Positions 1-7,211 of a DNA stretch of 10,388 bases are shown piece by piece (position 1 is the stretch's first letter; each line of letters begins with the position of its first letter). The notes beneath the pieces are model-generated. The model did not search any database and had not been told where the DNA came from. It worked only from the letters and a program-made list of their open reading frames with translations. Source of the DNA: an uncultured Gemmatimonadaceae bacterium (GTDB lineage Bacteria > Gemmatimonadota > Gemmatimonadetes > Gemmatimonadales > Gemmatimonadaceae); assembly GCA_955652265.1 (NCBI GenBank), contig CATPBD010000122.1, positions 1 to 10,388 on the forward strand, written 5' to 3'. The position numbers and the translations under genes are program-made.

Positions 1-303
1 ATCGTAGACCGCCGTTGTTGCTCTCTGCTCGCTGCTGGTTCCCGAGCCCACGACGTCGAATCCGCGGTCGCGCAGAAACAGAACGGCGAGGCGCGCCAGC
101 CCTTTCGTCTTCGTTGCGTTGAAGACTTCGACCTTGATCCGGACTCCCTCCGGCGCCTGGGCGTCGTCTGGCACGTAGGGCGCTCCCCCACTCCGATTGT
201 TCAGGGCTCGCAGGGCTAGCCAGCCGATTGCAGCCAACACGAGCACGGCGAGAATGATTCGCCCGTAGCGACGCCTTGGGCGCGTTACCTCAGGCTGTTC
301 CAG
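1..303 (-). CDS. LytR_C-domain membrane protein (partial, cut by left edge)
   Basis: Reading down from 303, the frame gives a short basic stretch (RPRRRYGR), one hydrophobic segment (IILAVLVLAAIGWLAL), a Ser/Gly/Pro/Asp linker, then VEVFNATKTKGLARLAVLFL and RDRGFDVVGSG. The last part matches the LytR_C domain found at the C-terminus of LytR-CpsA-Psr proteins and in small stand-alone envelope proteins. The domain starts only about 25 residues after the membrane helix, so the catalytic LCP domain is absent: this is a single-pass anchor with an extracytoplasmic LytR_C domain. The frame stays open to the window edge. The start is uncertain because there is no ATG; candidates are CTG at 303 or GTG at 351, both overlapping the end of yqeK. 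A LytR-type gene after yqeK is a common bacterial arrangement, often followed by rsfS, which may lie just outside. The family call is fairly sure, the start is not. Confidence 0.72.
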   Translation of the reverse strand, partial: MEQPEVTRPRRRYGRIILAVLVLAAIGWLALRALNNRSGGAPYVPDDAQAPEGVRIKVEVFNATKTKGLARLAVLFLRDRGFDVVGSGTSSEQRATTAVYD

Positions 304-830
304 AGCTCGACGGTTTCGGGGAAGATGTGATTGCCCTCGCGCACCGACCACTCGAGTCGAAAGCGCACGACCTGGCGAAACACGCCCTCGAAGTTGTGCG
401 GCACCTGACTCGCGAGGAAACCGCGATCCTCGGCGAGGAATTTCCGGCCAGGCTCGAGATAGTCGGCCATGTATAGCGCGCGACCCGTCCGATCCCATTT
501 CGCCGAGCCAACGGTGTGATACCGGATCGCATCGAGAACAGTTTTTCTGCGTTCGCCTTCCGCCTCGAGTTTTTTCGCAACGGCCGGACCATTCAAGAGC
601 CCATCGGGCGACGTGCGATCGCCCGTTATCTCGCGCAGCTCGGGGAGAGGTGCATCACGCAAGGCGTCGTGCCACGTGCCCGCGTCGATCCAGGCATTTG
701 CTTCGTCTGTACCGATACGCATCGCTGCCCCCCAAGCTCGAAGGAGCGACGTAACGCGCTGGATGTGCGCGAACCTTCTCTCGCTCACCTGCGCCCACAC
801 GGGCAGCCCAGAGGGTTGTGTTTGAACCAT
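285..830 (-). CDS. yqeK: YqeK-like HD-domain hydrolase (predicted symmetrical Ap4A hydrolase), one metal ligand substituted
   Basis: This 181-residue protein is the usual length for YqeK, an iron-dependent HD-domain enzyme that splits diadenosine tetraphosphate into two ADP. Visible motifs in order are R-F-A-H with His22, WHDALRD with His54/Asp55, AIRYHTVG with His105 and LYMADYLEPGR with Asp123. The last two match the Bacillus subtilis protein closely (AIRYHTSG and YVADYIEPNR). One oddity: where the family has a metal-binding His in a segment like LWHAPVGAY, this protein reads LLNGPAVA, with Asn80 (codon AAT at 593-591). A single base change from CAT would explain it. Activity is therefore not assured. 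The ATG at 830 lies one base after the panC stop, and the 3' end runs into the LytR_C gene. Elsewhere yqeK usually sits beside nadD; here pantothenate genes take that place. Confidence 0.87.
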   Translation of the reverse strand: MVQTQPSGLPVWAQVSERRFAHIQRVTSLLRAWGAAMRIGTDEANAWIDAGTWHDALRDAPLPELREITGDRTSPDGLLNGPAVAKKLEAEGERRKTVLDAIRYHTVGSAKWDRTGRALYMADYLEPGRKFLAEDRGFLASQVPHNFEGVFRQVVRFRLEWSVREGNHIFPETVELWNSLR

Positions 831-831
831 C

Positions 832-1674
832 TCAGAAGATGATGTTGTCGATCAACTTGGTTTCGCCGACCCGAACGGCGCCGACGGCCGCATCTCCGTG
901 GCGTACGTTGTTCACGCGTTGAAAGGTGTCGGCGTTCACTGCTGCCAGATAGCGCGGCGTTAGTCCGACAACTCGCTCGAGCATGCGCCACCCAGTCGCC
1001 TCGAGTGCGCTGGCCCGCCGTTCTCCCTTGGCGAACGCGTCGCGCATCGCAAACAGGGCCCTGGAAAGAATCAGCCCGAGCTCACGGTCTCTCGGGGACA
1101 GGTAGCGGTTCCGGCTCGACATGGCGAGACCATCCGGGTCCCTCACGATCGGGGCAACAAGAATTCCCACTGGAAAATTCAGATCACGGACCATGGCCTT
1201 CACCGCCGCGGCCTGTTGAAGATCCTTCTGGCCAAAAACCGCTACGTCGGGCATCACGATGTTAAAGAGCTTTGCGACTATTGTGAGAACACCCTCGAAG
1301 TGATGCGGCCGCACAGCACCCTCCCATTCCTTTCCAATGCTTCCCGGATGGACGAAGACCACGGGCGCGTGTTCGGGGTAAACGTCTTCCTTTGTCGGTG
1401 TGAACAGGAAGTCTACTCCCCTTTCCGATGCGAGTTTTGCGTCCTCGTCGAGCGTACGAGGGTAGCGAGCAAAGTCCTCACTCGGAGCGAACTGTAGAGG
1501 GTTGACGAAGATGCTCATTACGACCACGTCAGCCACGTTCTTGGCCTCATCGATGAGCGTGAGGTGACCTTCGTGAAGCGCGCCCATCGTCGGCACCAAG
1601 GCAATGCTCTGCCCTTTCGCCCGCACGTCCGCTACGACGTGGCGCATCTCAGAAATCGTTCCGACTGATTGCAT
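832..1674 (-). CDS. panC: Pantothenate synthetase (pantoate-beta-alanine ligase)
   Basis: PanC joins pantoate and beta-alanine with ATP to make pantothenate, the precursor of coenzyme A, in the cytoplasm. The 280-residue protein has the family's nucleotidyltransferase motifs: VPTMGALHEGH (residues 28-37, the HIGH-type ATP site), FVNPLQF (56-62), VFGQKDLQQ (147-154) and MSSRNRYLS (185-193, the KMSKS-like loop). Length is normal. The reading frame is open further upstream to an ATG at 1737, but I chose the ATG at 1674 because it lies one base after the panB stop (TAGCATG) and the protein then begins as PanC proteins do (an MQSVGTISEM-type N-terminus). No clear Shine-Dalgarno precedes it, so translation probably depends on ribosomes finishing panB. 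It is followed one base later by yqeK. Confidence 0.96.
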   Translation of the reverse strand: MQSVGTISEMRHVVADVRAKGQSIALVPTMGALHEGHLTLIDEAKNVADVVVMSIFVNPLQFAPSEDFARYPRTLDEDAKLASERGVDFLFTPTKEDVYPEHAPVVFVHPGSIGKEWEGAVRPHHFEGVLTIVAKLFNIVMPDVAVFGQKDLQQAAAVKAMVRDLNFPVGILVAPIVRDPDGLAMSSRNRYLSPRDRELGLILSRALFAMRDAFAKGERRASALEATGWRMLERVVGLTPRYLAAVNADTFQRVNNVRHGDAAVGAVRVGETKLIDNIIF

Positions 1675-1675
1675 G

Positions 1676-2500
1676 CTAGAAGCTGTGGTCGGCATCCGGA
1701 TAGGTGCCGTCTCGTACGTCGCGGGCCCAGCCTCCAATGGCTGTCCGTACTTCCTCCGCCATCTCCGCGTACCGCTTTAGAAACTTCGGCTGGAACGTGT
1801 CGTTCAGACCAAGTACGTCCGGGAGCACCAGCACTTGCCCGTCGCATTGTGCGCCCGCTCCGATGCCAATGGTCGGGATTCCCACGGCAGCGGTGATACG
1901 AGCAGAAACCGCGGCGGGAACCAGCTCGAGGACGATCGAGAACGCGCCAGCTTCTTCGAGGCCCTTTGCCTCGCCAATCAATCGCTCCGCTCCTTCCTCT
2001 TCGCGCCCCTGAACGCGCGCGCCTCCAATCGTATTCACCGACTGCGGCGTGAATCCGATGTGAGCCATGACCGGAATTCCGGTTCGGACGAGAGCGTGCA
2101 CCGTGTCGAGCATCTCGTGGCTGCCACCCTCAACCTTCACTGCGGACACTCCAGTCTCCTGGATCGCGCGCCCGCAATTGAGTACTGCGCTCTCGATGCT
2201 TGCCTGGTAGGAGAGAAAAGGCATGTCGATGATGATGAGCGCGCGCTTCGCCCCGCGACGAACCGCGGCGGCGTGGTAGATCATGTGGTCCAGGGTTACC
2301 GGAAGTGTCGAGGAATACCCCATTACGGCAGTCCCGACGGAATCGCCGACGAGAATGGCATCGACGCCGGCCTCATCGACCAGTCGCCCAAACAGCGCGT
2401 CGTACGCCGTCATGACAACAATCTTCTCGCCCTTGCGCTTCCGCTCGGCGAAATCGCGCACCGTTATGGGCCGTTGCTCGCGACCTCCGCTACTCGACAC
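1676..2500 (-). CDS. panB: 3-methyl-2-oxobutanoate hydroxymethyltransferase (ketopantoate synthase)
   Basis: PanB adds a hydroxymethyl group from 5,10-methylene-THF to 2-oxoisovalerate, the first committed step to pantothenate. From the chosen GTG start it is 274 residues, normal for the family. Motifs: ITVRDFAERK near the N-terminus, MTAYDALFGRLVDEAGVD, LVGDSVG (Asp53), IIDMPFLSY (Asp92), VKVEGG (Lys122 and Glu124), and LELVP with Glu192 as the presumed catalytic base. Asp53, Asp92 and Glu124 correspond to the Mg-binding residues. The frame is open upstream to an ATG at 2656, but that part overlaps folK and is not PanB-like. GTG at 2500 overlaps the folK stop by 11 bases and has GGAG five bases upstream. 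The enzyme consumes a folate cofactor, so its place next to folB and folK makes metabolic sense. Confidence 0.95.
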   Translation of the reverse strand: MSSSGGREQRPITVRDFAERKRKGEKIVVMTAYDALFGRLVDEAGVDAILVGDSVGTAVMGYSSTLPVTLDHMIYHAAAVRRGAKRALIIIDMPFLSYQASIESAVLNCGRAIQETGVSAVKVEGGSHEMLDTVHALVRTGIPVMAHIGFTPQSVNTIGGARVQGREEEGAERLIGEAKGLEEAGAFSIVLELVPAAVSARITAAVGIPTIGIGAGAQCDGQVLVLPDVLGLNDTFQPKFLKRYAEMAEEVRTAIGGWARDVRDGTYPDADHSF

Positions 2501-2906
2501 GCGAGCTCCGTAGCGTCGCCAGCTCGCGCAGCCAGAAATCGCGATTGGACAACTCCGGGTGAGGAACTGTGAGTTCCTGCTCATGCACGGATTGATGCTC
2601 GAACAGCACAATGTCGAGGTCCAGTGTACGTGGACCCCACCGCGTGCGCCGCACACGTCCAGCCTTGGCCTCTATGCGGTGGAGCTCGGTGAGCAGCTCG
2701 CTCGGCGACAGTTCGGTCTCGATGGCGATCATCTGATTGAGAAATTGTCCCTGAGCGATGGGCCCGATTGGAGCGGTCTCCTCGACCTCGGTTTGGCCGA
2801 GCACTCTGGTGCGGGCTAACGCGGCGATGGCGCCTCGCGCCTGCGCCAAAAATACCTCACGCTGGCCGAGGTTGGAGCCGAGCGCTATGTAGGCGACATC
2901 TTTCAC
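2490..2906 (-). CDS. folK: 6-hydroxymethyl-7,8-dihydropterin pyrophosphokinase (HPPK)
   Basis: FolK moves pyrophosphate from ATP to 6-hydroxymethyl-dihydropterin, the step after FolB and before FolP in folate synthesis. The 138-residue protein shows ALGSNLGQR at residues 8-16, TRWGPRTLDLDIVLF at 88-102 with the Mg-binding pair Asp96/Asp98, and VPHPELSNRDFWLREL at 114-129. It is shorter than many HPPKs (about 155-165 residues), ending soon after the last motif, but all signature motifs are present. The start is GTG at 2906, forming a GTGA overlap with the folB stop. The 3' end overlaps the panB start by 11 bases. folP and folE are not in this window. Confidence 0.95.
   Translation of the reverse strand: MKDVAYIALGSNLGQREVFLAQARGAIAALARTRVLGQTEVEETAPIGPIAQGQFLNQMIAIETELSPSELLTELHRIEAKAGRVRRTRWGPRTLDLDIVLFEHQSVHEQELTVPHPELSNRDFWLRELATLRSSRVE
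2506..2509 (-). promoter_or_regulatory. Ribosome binding site setting the panB start
   Basis: GGAG on the minus strand lies inside the end of folK, five bases before GTG at 2500. It is the reason for choosing GTG at 2500 for panB over the in-frame upstream ATG at 2656. Confidence 0.6.
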
Positions 2907-3280
2907 GCACGCTCTCTCTCGAGCGCCACCTCGGCATAGGCGAGGGGGCCCGGGAGCGCGACATTTGGCTTCCGCACGGCGATTCGCACCCGCGTGACCA
3001 AAGGCAGGTCGAGCGCGCGATCAGCGATCCGCTCGCCAACTTCCTCCAGGAAGCTGATATGTCCCTTCGTGACGACCTCGGCGACAAGATCGTAGACGCG
3101 CCGGTAGTCGACGATGTCCTTCGCCGACACCTGGGCGCCTGAACGTCTCACCCAGAGCGACGCATCGACTTCGATCGATTGCGCGATCTCTGCCTCGTGG
3201 GGAAGAACTCCGATGCGTGCATGAAAGCGCATCGCTTTGAGCGTCACCACGTCGTCTTTGTTCGGACCGTCGCTACGCAT
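2903..3280 (-). CDS. folB: Dihydroneopterin aldolase
   Basis: FolB cleaves 7,8-dihydroneopterin to 6-hydroxymethyl-dihydropterin and glycolaldehyde, supplying the substrate of FolK. The 125-residue protein matches the small tunnelling-fold family: LKAMRFHARIGVLPHEAEIAQ with Glu29 in the position of the pterin-anchoring Glu22 of the Staphylococcus aureus enzyme, VDYRRVYDLV with Tyr59 in the position of Tyr54, SFLEEVGERIADRAL, and VRIAVRKPN with Lys104 as the likely catalytic lysine. The ATG at 3280 overlaps the trpA stop by eight bases (ATGCGTAG) and has a strong GGGAGG six bases upstream. A short N-terminal extension (MRSDGPNKDD) precedes the usual start of the fold. Confidence 0.95.
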   Translation of the reverse strand: MRSDGPNKDDVVTLKAMRFHARIGVLPHEAEIAQSIEVDASLWVRRSGAQVSAKDIVDYRRVYDLVAEVVTKGHISFLEEVGERIADRALDLPLVTRVRIAVRKPNVALPGPLAYAEVALERERA

Positions 3281-4070
3281 CCAGCGCCTCCCTCAGGCTC
3301 CGCGTGAGAGCTAGTACAGCCTCCGTACCTTCTTCGGCCGCCCTCACGATCGCACTGCCAACGACAACACCATCGGCGAGCATCCCCACTTTTCTCGCCT
3401 GTGCCGGCGTCGATATTCCGAAGCCAACACATATCGGCAGAGCTGTCGTCGAGCGCAGTCGCGAGATCGTCTCCGGCAGAGAAGCAGCCGTGCTTTCCTG
3501 CAAGCCGGTGACGCCGAGACGACTGATAAGATAAACGAACCCGCTGCCGTGCCGTGCGATCTCCGCCATGCGATCCCGGGGCGTGGTCGGGGCGACCAGC
3601 CTGATGAACGCGAGCGGGCTGTTCCCCAGCCATTCCTCCCGTTTGGGATCTGCGCCGACGGGGACGTCGGTGATCAGGATTCCGCTGGCGCCAGAATCCG
3701 CGGCGCGTGTCAGCGCGCGTTCGCCGGCCGCGAGTATCGGATTCAGGTAACTGAAGAGAACAACCGGTATTGTCAGTTTCGCTCGTTCCACCAGGTCGAG
3801 AACGCGGTCATAGGTCATTCCGTTCTCGAGCGCCCGCTGCGAGCTGGCCTGAATGATGGGTCCGTCGGCAATTGGATCTGAGAAAGGAACTCCGAGCTCC
3901 ACGATGTCGGCGCCCCCTTCCTGCAACGCGTGGAGAGTCTCGAGTGAGCGGGACACATCTGGATGTCCGGCTGTGACGTAACAGACCAGTCCCCGCCGGG
4001 ACTCTCTGTGGAGAGCGTCGAAGCGACGCGCGATTGCGTTAGATGAGGTAGTCGCCGGGGGTGATGCCAT
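3273..4070 (-). CDS. trpA: Tryptophan synthase alpha subunit
   Basis: TrpA cleaves indole-3-glycerol phosphate to indole and glyceraldehyde 3-phosphate and passes indole through a tunnel to TrpB. From the ATG at 4070 it is 265 residues, the family norm. Motifs: YVTAGHPD, VELGVPFSDPIADGP with the catalytic pair Glu58 and Asp69, YLNPIL, ILITDVPV, IRLVAPTT, VYLISRLGVTG (phosphate site region), ICVGFGIST and GVVVGSAIV. A further in-frame ATG exists at 4115, but the 15 extra residues are Arg/Ser-rich and the 4070 start gives the normal A-I-A-R-R-F opening soon after. With that start it overlaps the end of the HD-GYP gene by 32 bases. It is separated from trpB by two unrelated genes, which is unusual because TrpA and TrpB act as one complex. 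It probably still belongs to the same transcript. Confidence 0.96.
   Translation of the reverse strand: MASPPATTSSNAIARRFDALHRESRRGLVCYVTAGHPDVSRSLETLHALQEGGADIVELGVPFSDPIADGPIIQASSQRALENGMTYDRVLDLVERAKLTIPVVLFSYLNPILAAGERALTRAADSGASGILITDVPVGADPKREEWLGNSPLAFIRLVAPTTPRDRMAEIARHGSGFVYLISRLGVTGLQESTAASLPETISRLRSTTALPICVGFGISTPAQARKVGMLADGVVVGSAIVRAAEEGTEAVLALTRSLREALDA
3287..3292 (-). promoter_or_regulatory. Strong ribosome binding site for folB
   Basis: GGGAGG on the minus strand, six bases before the folB ATG and inside the end of trpA. It is the best Shine-Dalgarno sequence I found in the operon, so folB may be initiated independently rather than only by coupling to trpA. Confidence 0.6.
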
Positions 4071-5514
4071 ACCGATCTGGGTCCGCCGTCTTGATGATTG
4101 TGCGCGCGTACTCACCGCCCGCCTCGGGAATCGCGAGGTCTACGACGAGCGGCGGACTGATCCTGTTGCCCTGTGCGTCGCTGATAATCTTAACGATCGG
4201 TCTGGACAATGCTTCCGGATTCGGATTGGACGCCGAGACCACGGCGAGCTCGAACGTGTCGAGGATGACGAGCGTTCCCACCGGATAGATGCCAAGCAGG
4301 TTGATGAAAGCCTTGACGAGGACGGGGTCGAGGCCGCGACGGGGGTTGTCGCGCATCTCCTCGAGCACATCGGATGGAGCCAGCGGTTCAGTCTTGTAGA
4401 CCCGCCTGGAGGTAGCTGCGTCGTACCCGTCCGCGATCGACACGATCTTGCTTAGCAAGCTCACCTGGCGCGGGCGGATGGCCTTGGGGTAGCCGGTAAG
4501 GTCGATCTTCATGTGGTGCTCGTGGCAGACTGTCATCGCACGGTAGGAGAGCTCCTCCTGCTGCCTGCGGAACTGGAAGAGTACGAGAACTCCGAGCCAG
4601 GGATGCGACGCCATCCACTTCCACTCCTCGTCCGTGAGCTCGCCAGACTTCTGCAGAACATCTAGCGGAACGCGTGACTTCCCGATGTCGTGCATCAACG
4701 CCGCCAGTCCAAGCTCGTACAGCTGCAGCTTCGTCATTCCGAGACGGCGGCCGAGCGCGATCGAGAAAATGCACACGTTCACCGAATGGGTAAAAGTGTA
4801 CTCGTCGTAATCGCGGATCGCGGTCAGGCCGATGAGGGAGGTCTCCTCGTTCAGCACCTGGTCGACGATGCCCTGCACCACTCGCTTGATCTTCCTGATG
4901 TTGGGCGTTTTGCCGATGCGCACAGAGTTGATCACGTCCTTCGTTACAGCCACCGACTGCGAGTAAGTGCGGTTGGCGGCGGCTTTCGCTTCTTCGTTGA
5001 ACTCCCTGTCCGTTTGGGTCTCGGTCGGCGCGTCGAGCTGAAAGGTTTCGATTTTCGCGTCTTTCAGTCTGGCAACGATTTCCGTGAAACGCTCAGCCGG
5101 CGAACCCTTCGTTTCGGCGCCGAGAAGAGAGAGCAATACGGTCCAATCCCGCGCGGTTCCCTTCGTGCCAACGTGAATGGCCCCGATGCCGGCTACCTTG
5201 CAAAGCGCCAGGATGTGACCGAAAGTCGCGTAGTTGCTGAGGTCGAGCCTCAGCCGGGTGGAGTTGATGAAGATGAATTCGCCCGAAACGCGAAACTCGA
5301 GCTCTCCTTCCTCGGCGCGCAGAGCCTCCGCGACCTGAGACAGCTCCGCCAGTGTTTTCTGCACCGCGCTGTGCTCGAGAGGATAAAGCTTGATCGCGCG
5401 CAACGCCGCGTAATACGCGATCATGAAGTTTCTTCCGCCGCGGCGAACGTTGGCGCCCGACTGGCCCCCGCTGTCGCTGCGGACGGACTCAGTGACCCCC
5501 TTGGCGGCGGTCAT
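4039..5514 (-). CDS. HD-GYP-family protein with degenerate HHE motif and an extra N-terminal domain
   Basis: This 491-residue protein has three parts. Residues about 29-133 form an N-terminal domain that resembles the start of the preceding HEAT protein. Residues about 235-420 are an HD-GYP domain, the family of c-di-GMP phosphodiesterases: THS with His243, HDIGKSRVPLDVLQKSGELT with His275/Asp276, SHPWLG with His304, HEHHMKIDLTGYP with His333/His334, and IADGYDAATSRR with Asp362/Asp365. Residues about 420-491 form a C-terminal extension, ending in GITPGDYLI, of a kind often seen in HD-GYP proteins. The usual HHExxDGxGYP signature reads HHMKIDLTGYP: Glu is Met and the Gly after Asp is Leu, while GYP and the putative metal ligands are kept. 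Hydrolase activity is plausible but unproven; it could be a c-di-GMP sensor. It starts at an ATGA overlap with the HEAT gene. No signal peptide or membrane segment is evident, so it is probably cytoplasmic. Confidence 0.88.
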   Translation of the reverse strand: MTAAKGVTESVRSDSGGQSGANVRRGGRNFMIAYYAALRAIKLYPLEHSAVQKTLAELSQVAEALRAEEGELEFRVSGEFIFINSTRLRLDLSNYATFGHILALCKVAGIGAIHVGTKGTARDWTVLLSLLGAETKGSPAERFTEIVARLKDAKIETFQLDAPTETQTDREFNEEAKAAANRTYSQSVAVTKDVINSVRIGKTPNIRKIKRVVQGIVDQVLNEETSLIGLTAIRDYDEYTFTHSVNVCIFSIALGRRLGMTKLQLYELGLAALMHDIGKSRVPLDVLQKSGELTDEEWKWMASHPWLGVLVLFQFRRQQEELSYRAMTVCHEHHMKIDLTGYPKAIRPRQVSLLSKIVSIADGYDAATSRRVYKTEPLAPSDVLEEMRDNPRRGLDPVLVKAFINLLGIYPVGTLVILDTFELAVVSASNPNPEALSRPIVKIISDAQGNRISPPLVVDLAIPEAGGEYARTIIKTADPDRYGITPGDYLI

Positions 5515-7211
5515 GTCGCCGCCCCGCGAATCGCCCGGCTGACGGCGTTCCGCACGATGATGTCCTTCTCACCAGCCGCTTTATTCAGCGATTCCATCGC
5601 CTTTGGCGAAGCAATTTTGCCGAGTGCCATCGCCGCGCAGGCGCGAAACTCGGAATCGTCGCGCTTGCCCATGAAACCCTTGGCGTGGAGCACGCTGTCG
5701 AGAAGGGCAATTCCACCATCCCCGGAGAGCAGACCGAAAGCTTCGAAGAACGCCATCTTCTCCGTCAGGTTGCTCTCGCGAAGAACTTTCCCCTTAAGGG
5801 CAGCCTCGACGCGCGGCAGCGCGGCCCGTGCGTTGCGCGCGCCAAGCGCGCGGACGGCGACAATTCGGACCTCGCGATCCTCGTCGCCTAGTGCGCGCTC
5901 CAGCATCTGCATCGCACCGGGGGAACCAATCTCTGTAAGAGCCGTAACCGCCGCGAGGCGCATGTCTGACTCTCCCACGGTCAACAGCTTTCCAAGCGCG
6001 GGGACTGCCGCAGGTGATTTGAGAGCGGCGGCGCGACGGATCGCTTCAACCACCACCGCCTCATCGTCCGAGCCAATCAAACGAATGAGCTCGGCGCTGT
6101 GTGCGGATGCGAGCCTGCCGGCCGCGACCTCGAGCAACATCTTGAGCTGAGGATTGGCGGTGCGACCGATCCAACCAAGGATGGTTTCGAGCGCGCGGGG
6201 TTGAAGAATTCCGAATAGCTCGTCGAGCTCCAGTTGTGGCGCGCGCAGCGGCGAGTCTTCGAGCGCCTGAAGCAGTTGGCCGAGCGGTTTCGGATCGCTC
6301 ATCAATTCGCCAAGCTGGGTCAGCCGCTGCTTCTGCGGCTCGAGGATCTCGGGCGCACGATTGGCGGCGACGCCGGCTTCGCGCAGCAGATACGCAGCGT
6401 TCCTGTACTGCGCGCTCGAGAGCAGTATGAGAAGGAAGTAGTCGAGGAGCCCGCAAATCTCCTCGCGCACGGTAGGGTCCTTGTGCGTCTCGAAGATGTC
6501 CAGCAAAGACGCAACTACGGCCGGCCTTAGATCGGTGGAGAATTCGCGCTTGATCTCGCCCTGCAGGTACTCGACCTCCCGATCGTCGAGGAAGTAAAGT
6601 GTCGAGTCGAAGTCGTCGAGATTTGCGATCGAGGAGTTGGTCGTCTCGAGCCCGGCTTCAGCCTGCGCGGGCGAGAGGATCTTCTCCTTTTGCTCGGCGC
6701 GTTCCATCGATTCGACGCCAGGCCCACCTTCGGCGGTGAGGTCGACGTACTTGTACTGCAGGGTCGCGAATTCGCGCTCCCACATCATTGTGAGCAGATC
6801 GTCGTCGTCGTCCGTGGCCTTGCGAACCCGCTGAAGCAGATCGAAGAATGTCCCCAGCTCTTCTTCCTCGAATCCTTTCAGCATCTTCAGCTCGCGGATA
6901 CCGTCCTTGTAGAGAAGCCACGCAAGGTTGTCGCTAGTCCTCTCCTGTTCGTCCAGAACGACGCGCCCTTCCCACGTGAGCTGCGTCTCGACGATTTGAA
7001 GCTCGAGCTCGTCGGTCTGTTTCCAAATGACGGCGAACGCTTCACGCACCGACTCCAGCGACCGCGCGTGCATGGGGTTGTTGGGAAGGTAGAGCTGGTG
7101 CGCACGAACGGCCTTGACGAAGTACTTCAGCAGCTCGGTGACGTACGCGATGGGAAAGGACGGCTCGTCGAGCTCGTCCTGTGCCGCGCTTGCGGTTGCC
7201 GACGTTGTCAT
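5511..7211 (-). CDS. HEAT-repeat protein of unknown function
   Basis: The function of this 566-residue protein is not recognised. Residues about 24-128 form a mixed alpha/beta N-terminal domain ([24 protein letters not shown]) that aligns with the N-terminus of the next gene's HD-GYP protein. A short acidic run of five Asp follows at 134-138, then a low-complexity linker to about 200. Residues about 226-290 are helical ([21 protein letters not shown]). From about 371 to the end there are about six HEAT-type helical pairs, with markers such as [61 protein letters not shown] and [11 protein letters not shown]. Such repeats usually make protein-binding scaffolds. There is no signal peptide. The ATG at 7211 overlaps the trpB stop as ATGA, and the stop overlaps the HD-GYP ATG in the same way, so all three are probably translated in step. 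It may bind the HD-GYP partner. Confidence 0.87.
   Translation of the reverse strand: MTTSATASAAQDELDEPSFPIAYVTELLKYFVKAVRAHQLYLPNNPMHARSLESVREAFAVIWKQTDELELQIVETQLTWEGRVVLDEQERTSDNLAWLLYKDGIRELKMLKGFEEEELGTFFDLLQRVRKATDDDDDLLTMMWEREFATLQYKYVDLTAEGGPGVESMERAEQKEKILSPAQAEAGLETTNSSIANLDDFDSTLYFLDDREVEYLQGEIKREFSTDLRPAVVASLLDIFETHKDPTVREEICGLLDYFLLILLSSAQYRNAAYLLREAGVAANRAPEILEPQKQRLTQLGELMSDPKPLGQLLQALEDSPLRAPQLELDELFGILQPRALETILGWIGRTANPQLKMLLEVAAGRLASAHSAELIRLIGSDDEAVVVEAIRRAAALKSPAAVPALGKLLTVGESDMRLAAVTALTEIGSPGAMQMLERALGDEDREVRIVAVRALGARNARAALPRVEAALKGKVLRESNLTEKMAFFEAFGLLSGDGGIALLDSVLHAKGFMGKRDDSEFRACAAMALGKIASPKAMESLNKAAGEKDIIVRNAVSRAIRGAAT

Noticed and set aside
290..592. Minus-strand frame of 100 codons inside yqeK
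   Set aside because: Arg/Ser-rich shadow in another frame of yqeK. The real downstream gene uses a third frame and shows the LytR_C pattern.
1835..2572. Plus-strand open frame of 245 codons opposite panB
   Set aside because: No family resemblance, composition of a shadow frame, and panB on the other strand is certain.
2501..2656. N-terminal extension of panB from the ATG at 2656
   Set aside because: These residues are a frame-shifted reading of folK, rich in Cys/Ser, and not PanB-like. A GTG with GGAG exists at 2500.
4071..4115. N-terminal extension of trpA from the upstream ATG at 4115
   Set aside because: The 15 added residues are unlike TrpA and would raise the overlap with the HD-GYP gene to 77 bases; ATG at 4070 gives a normal protein.
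4690..6150. Plus-strand open frame of 486 codons antisense to the HD-GYP/HEAT junction
   Set aside because: Its translation is Arg/Ala/Ser-rich with no recognisable domain and it is exactly opposite two well-supported genes. Long antisense frames are expected from the codon bias of GC-rich genes.
6790..6820. GTC/GAC trinucleotide run in the HEAT gene
   Set aside because: It only encodes the five-Asp acidic stretch at residues 134-138; too short to call a repeat element.
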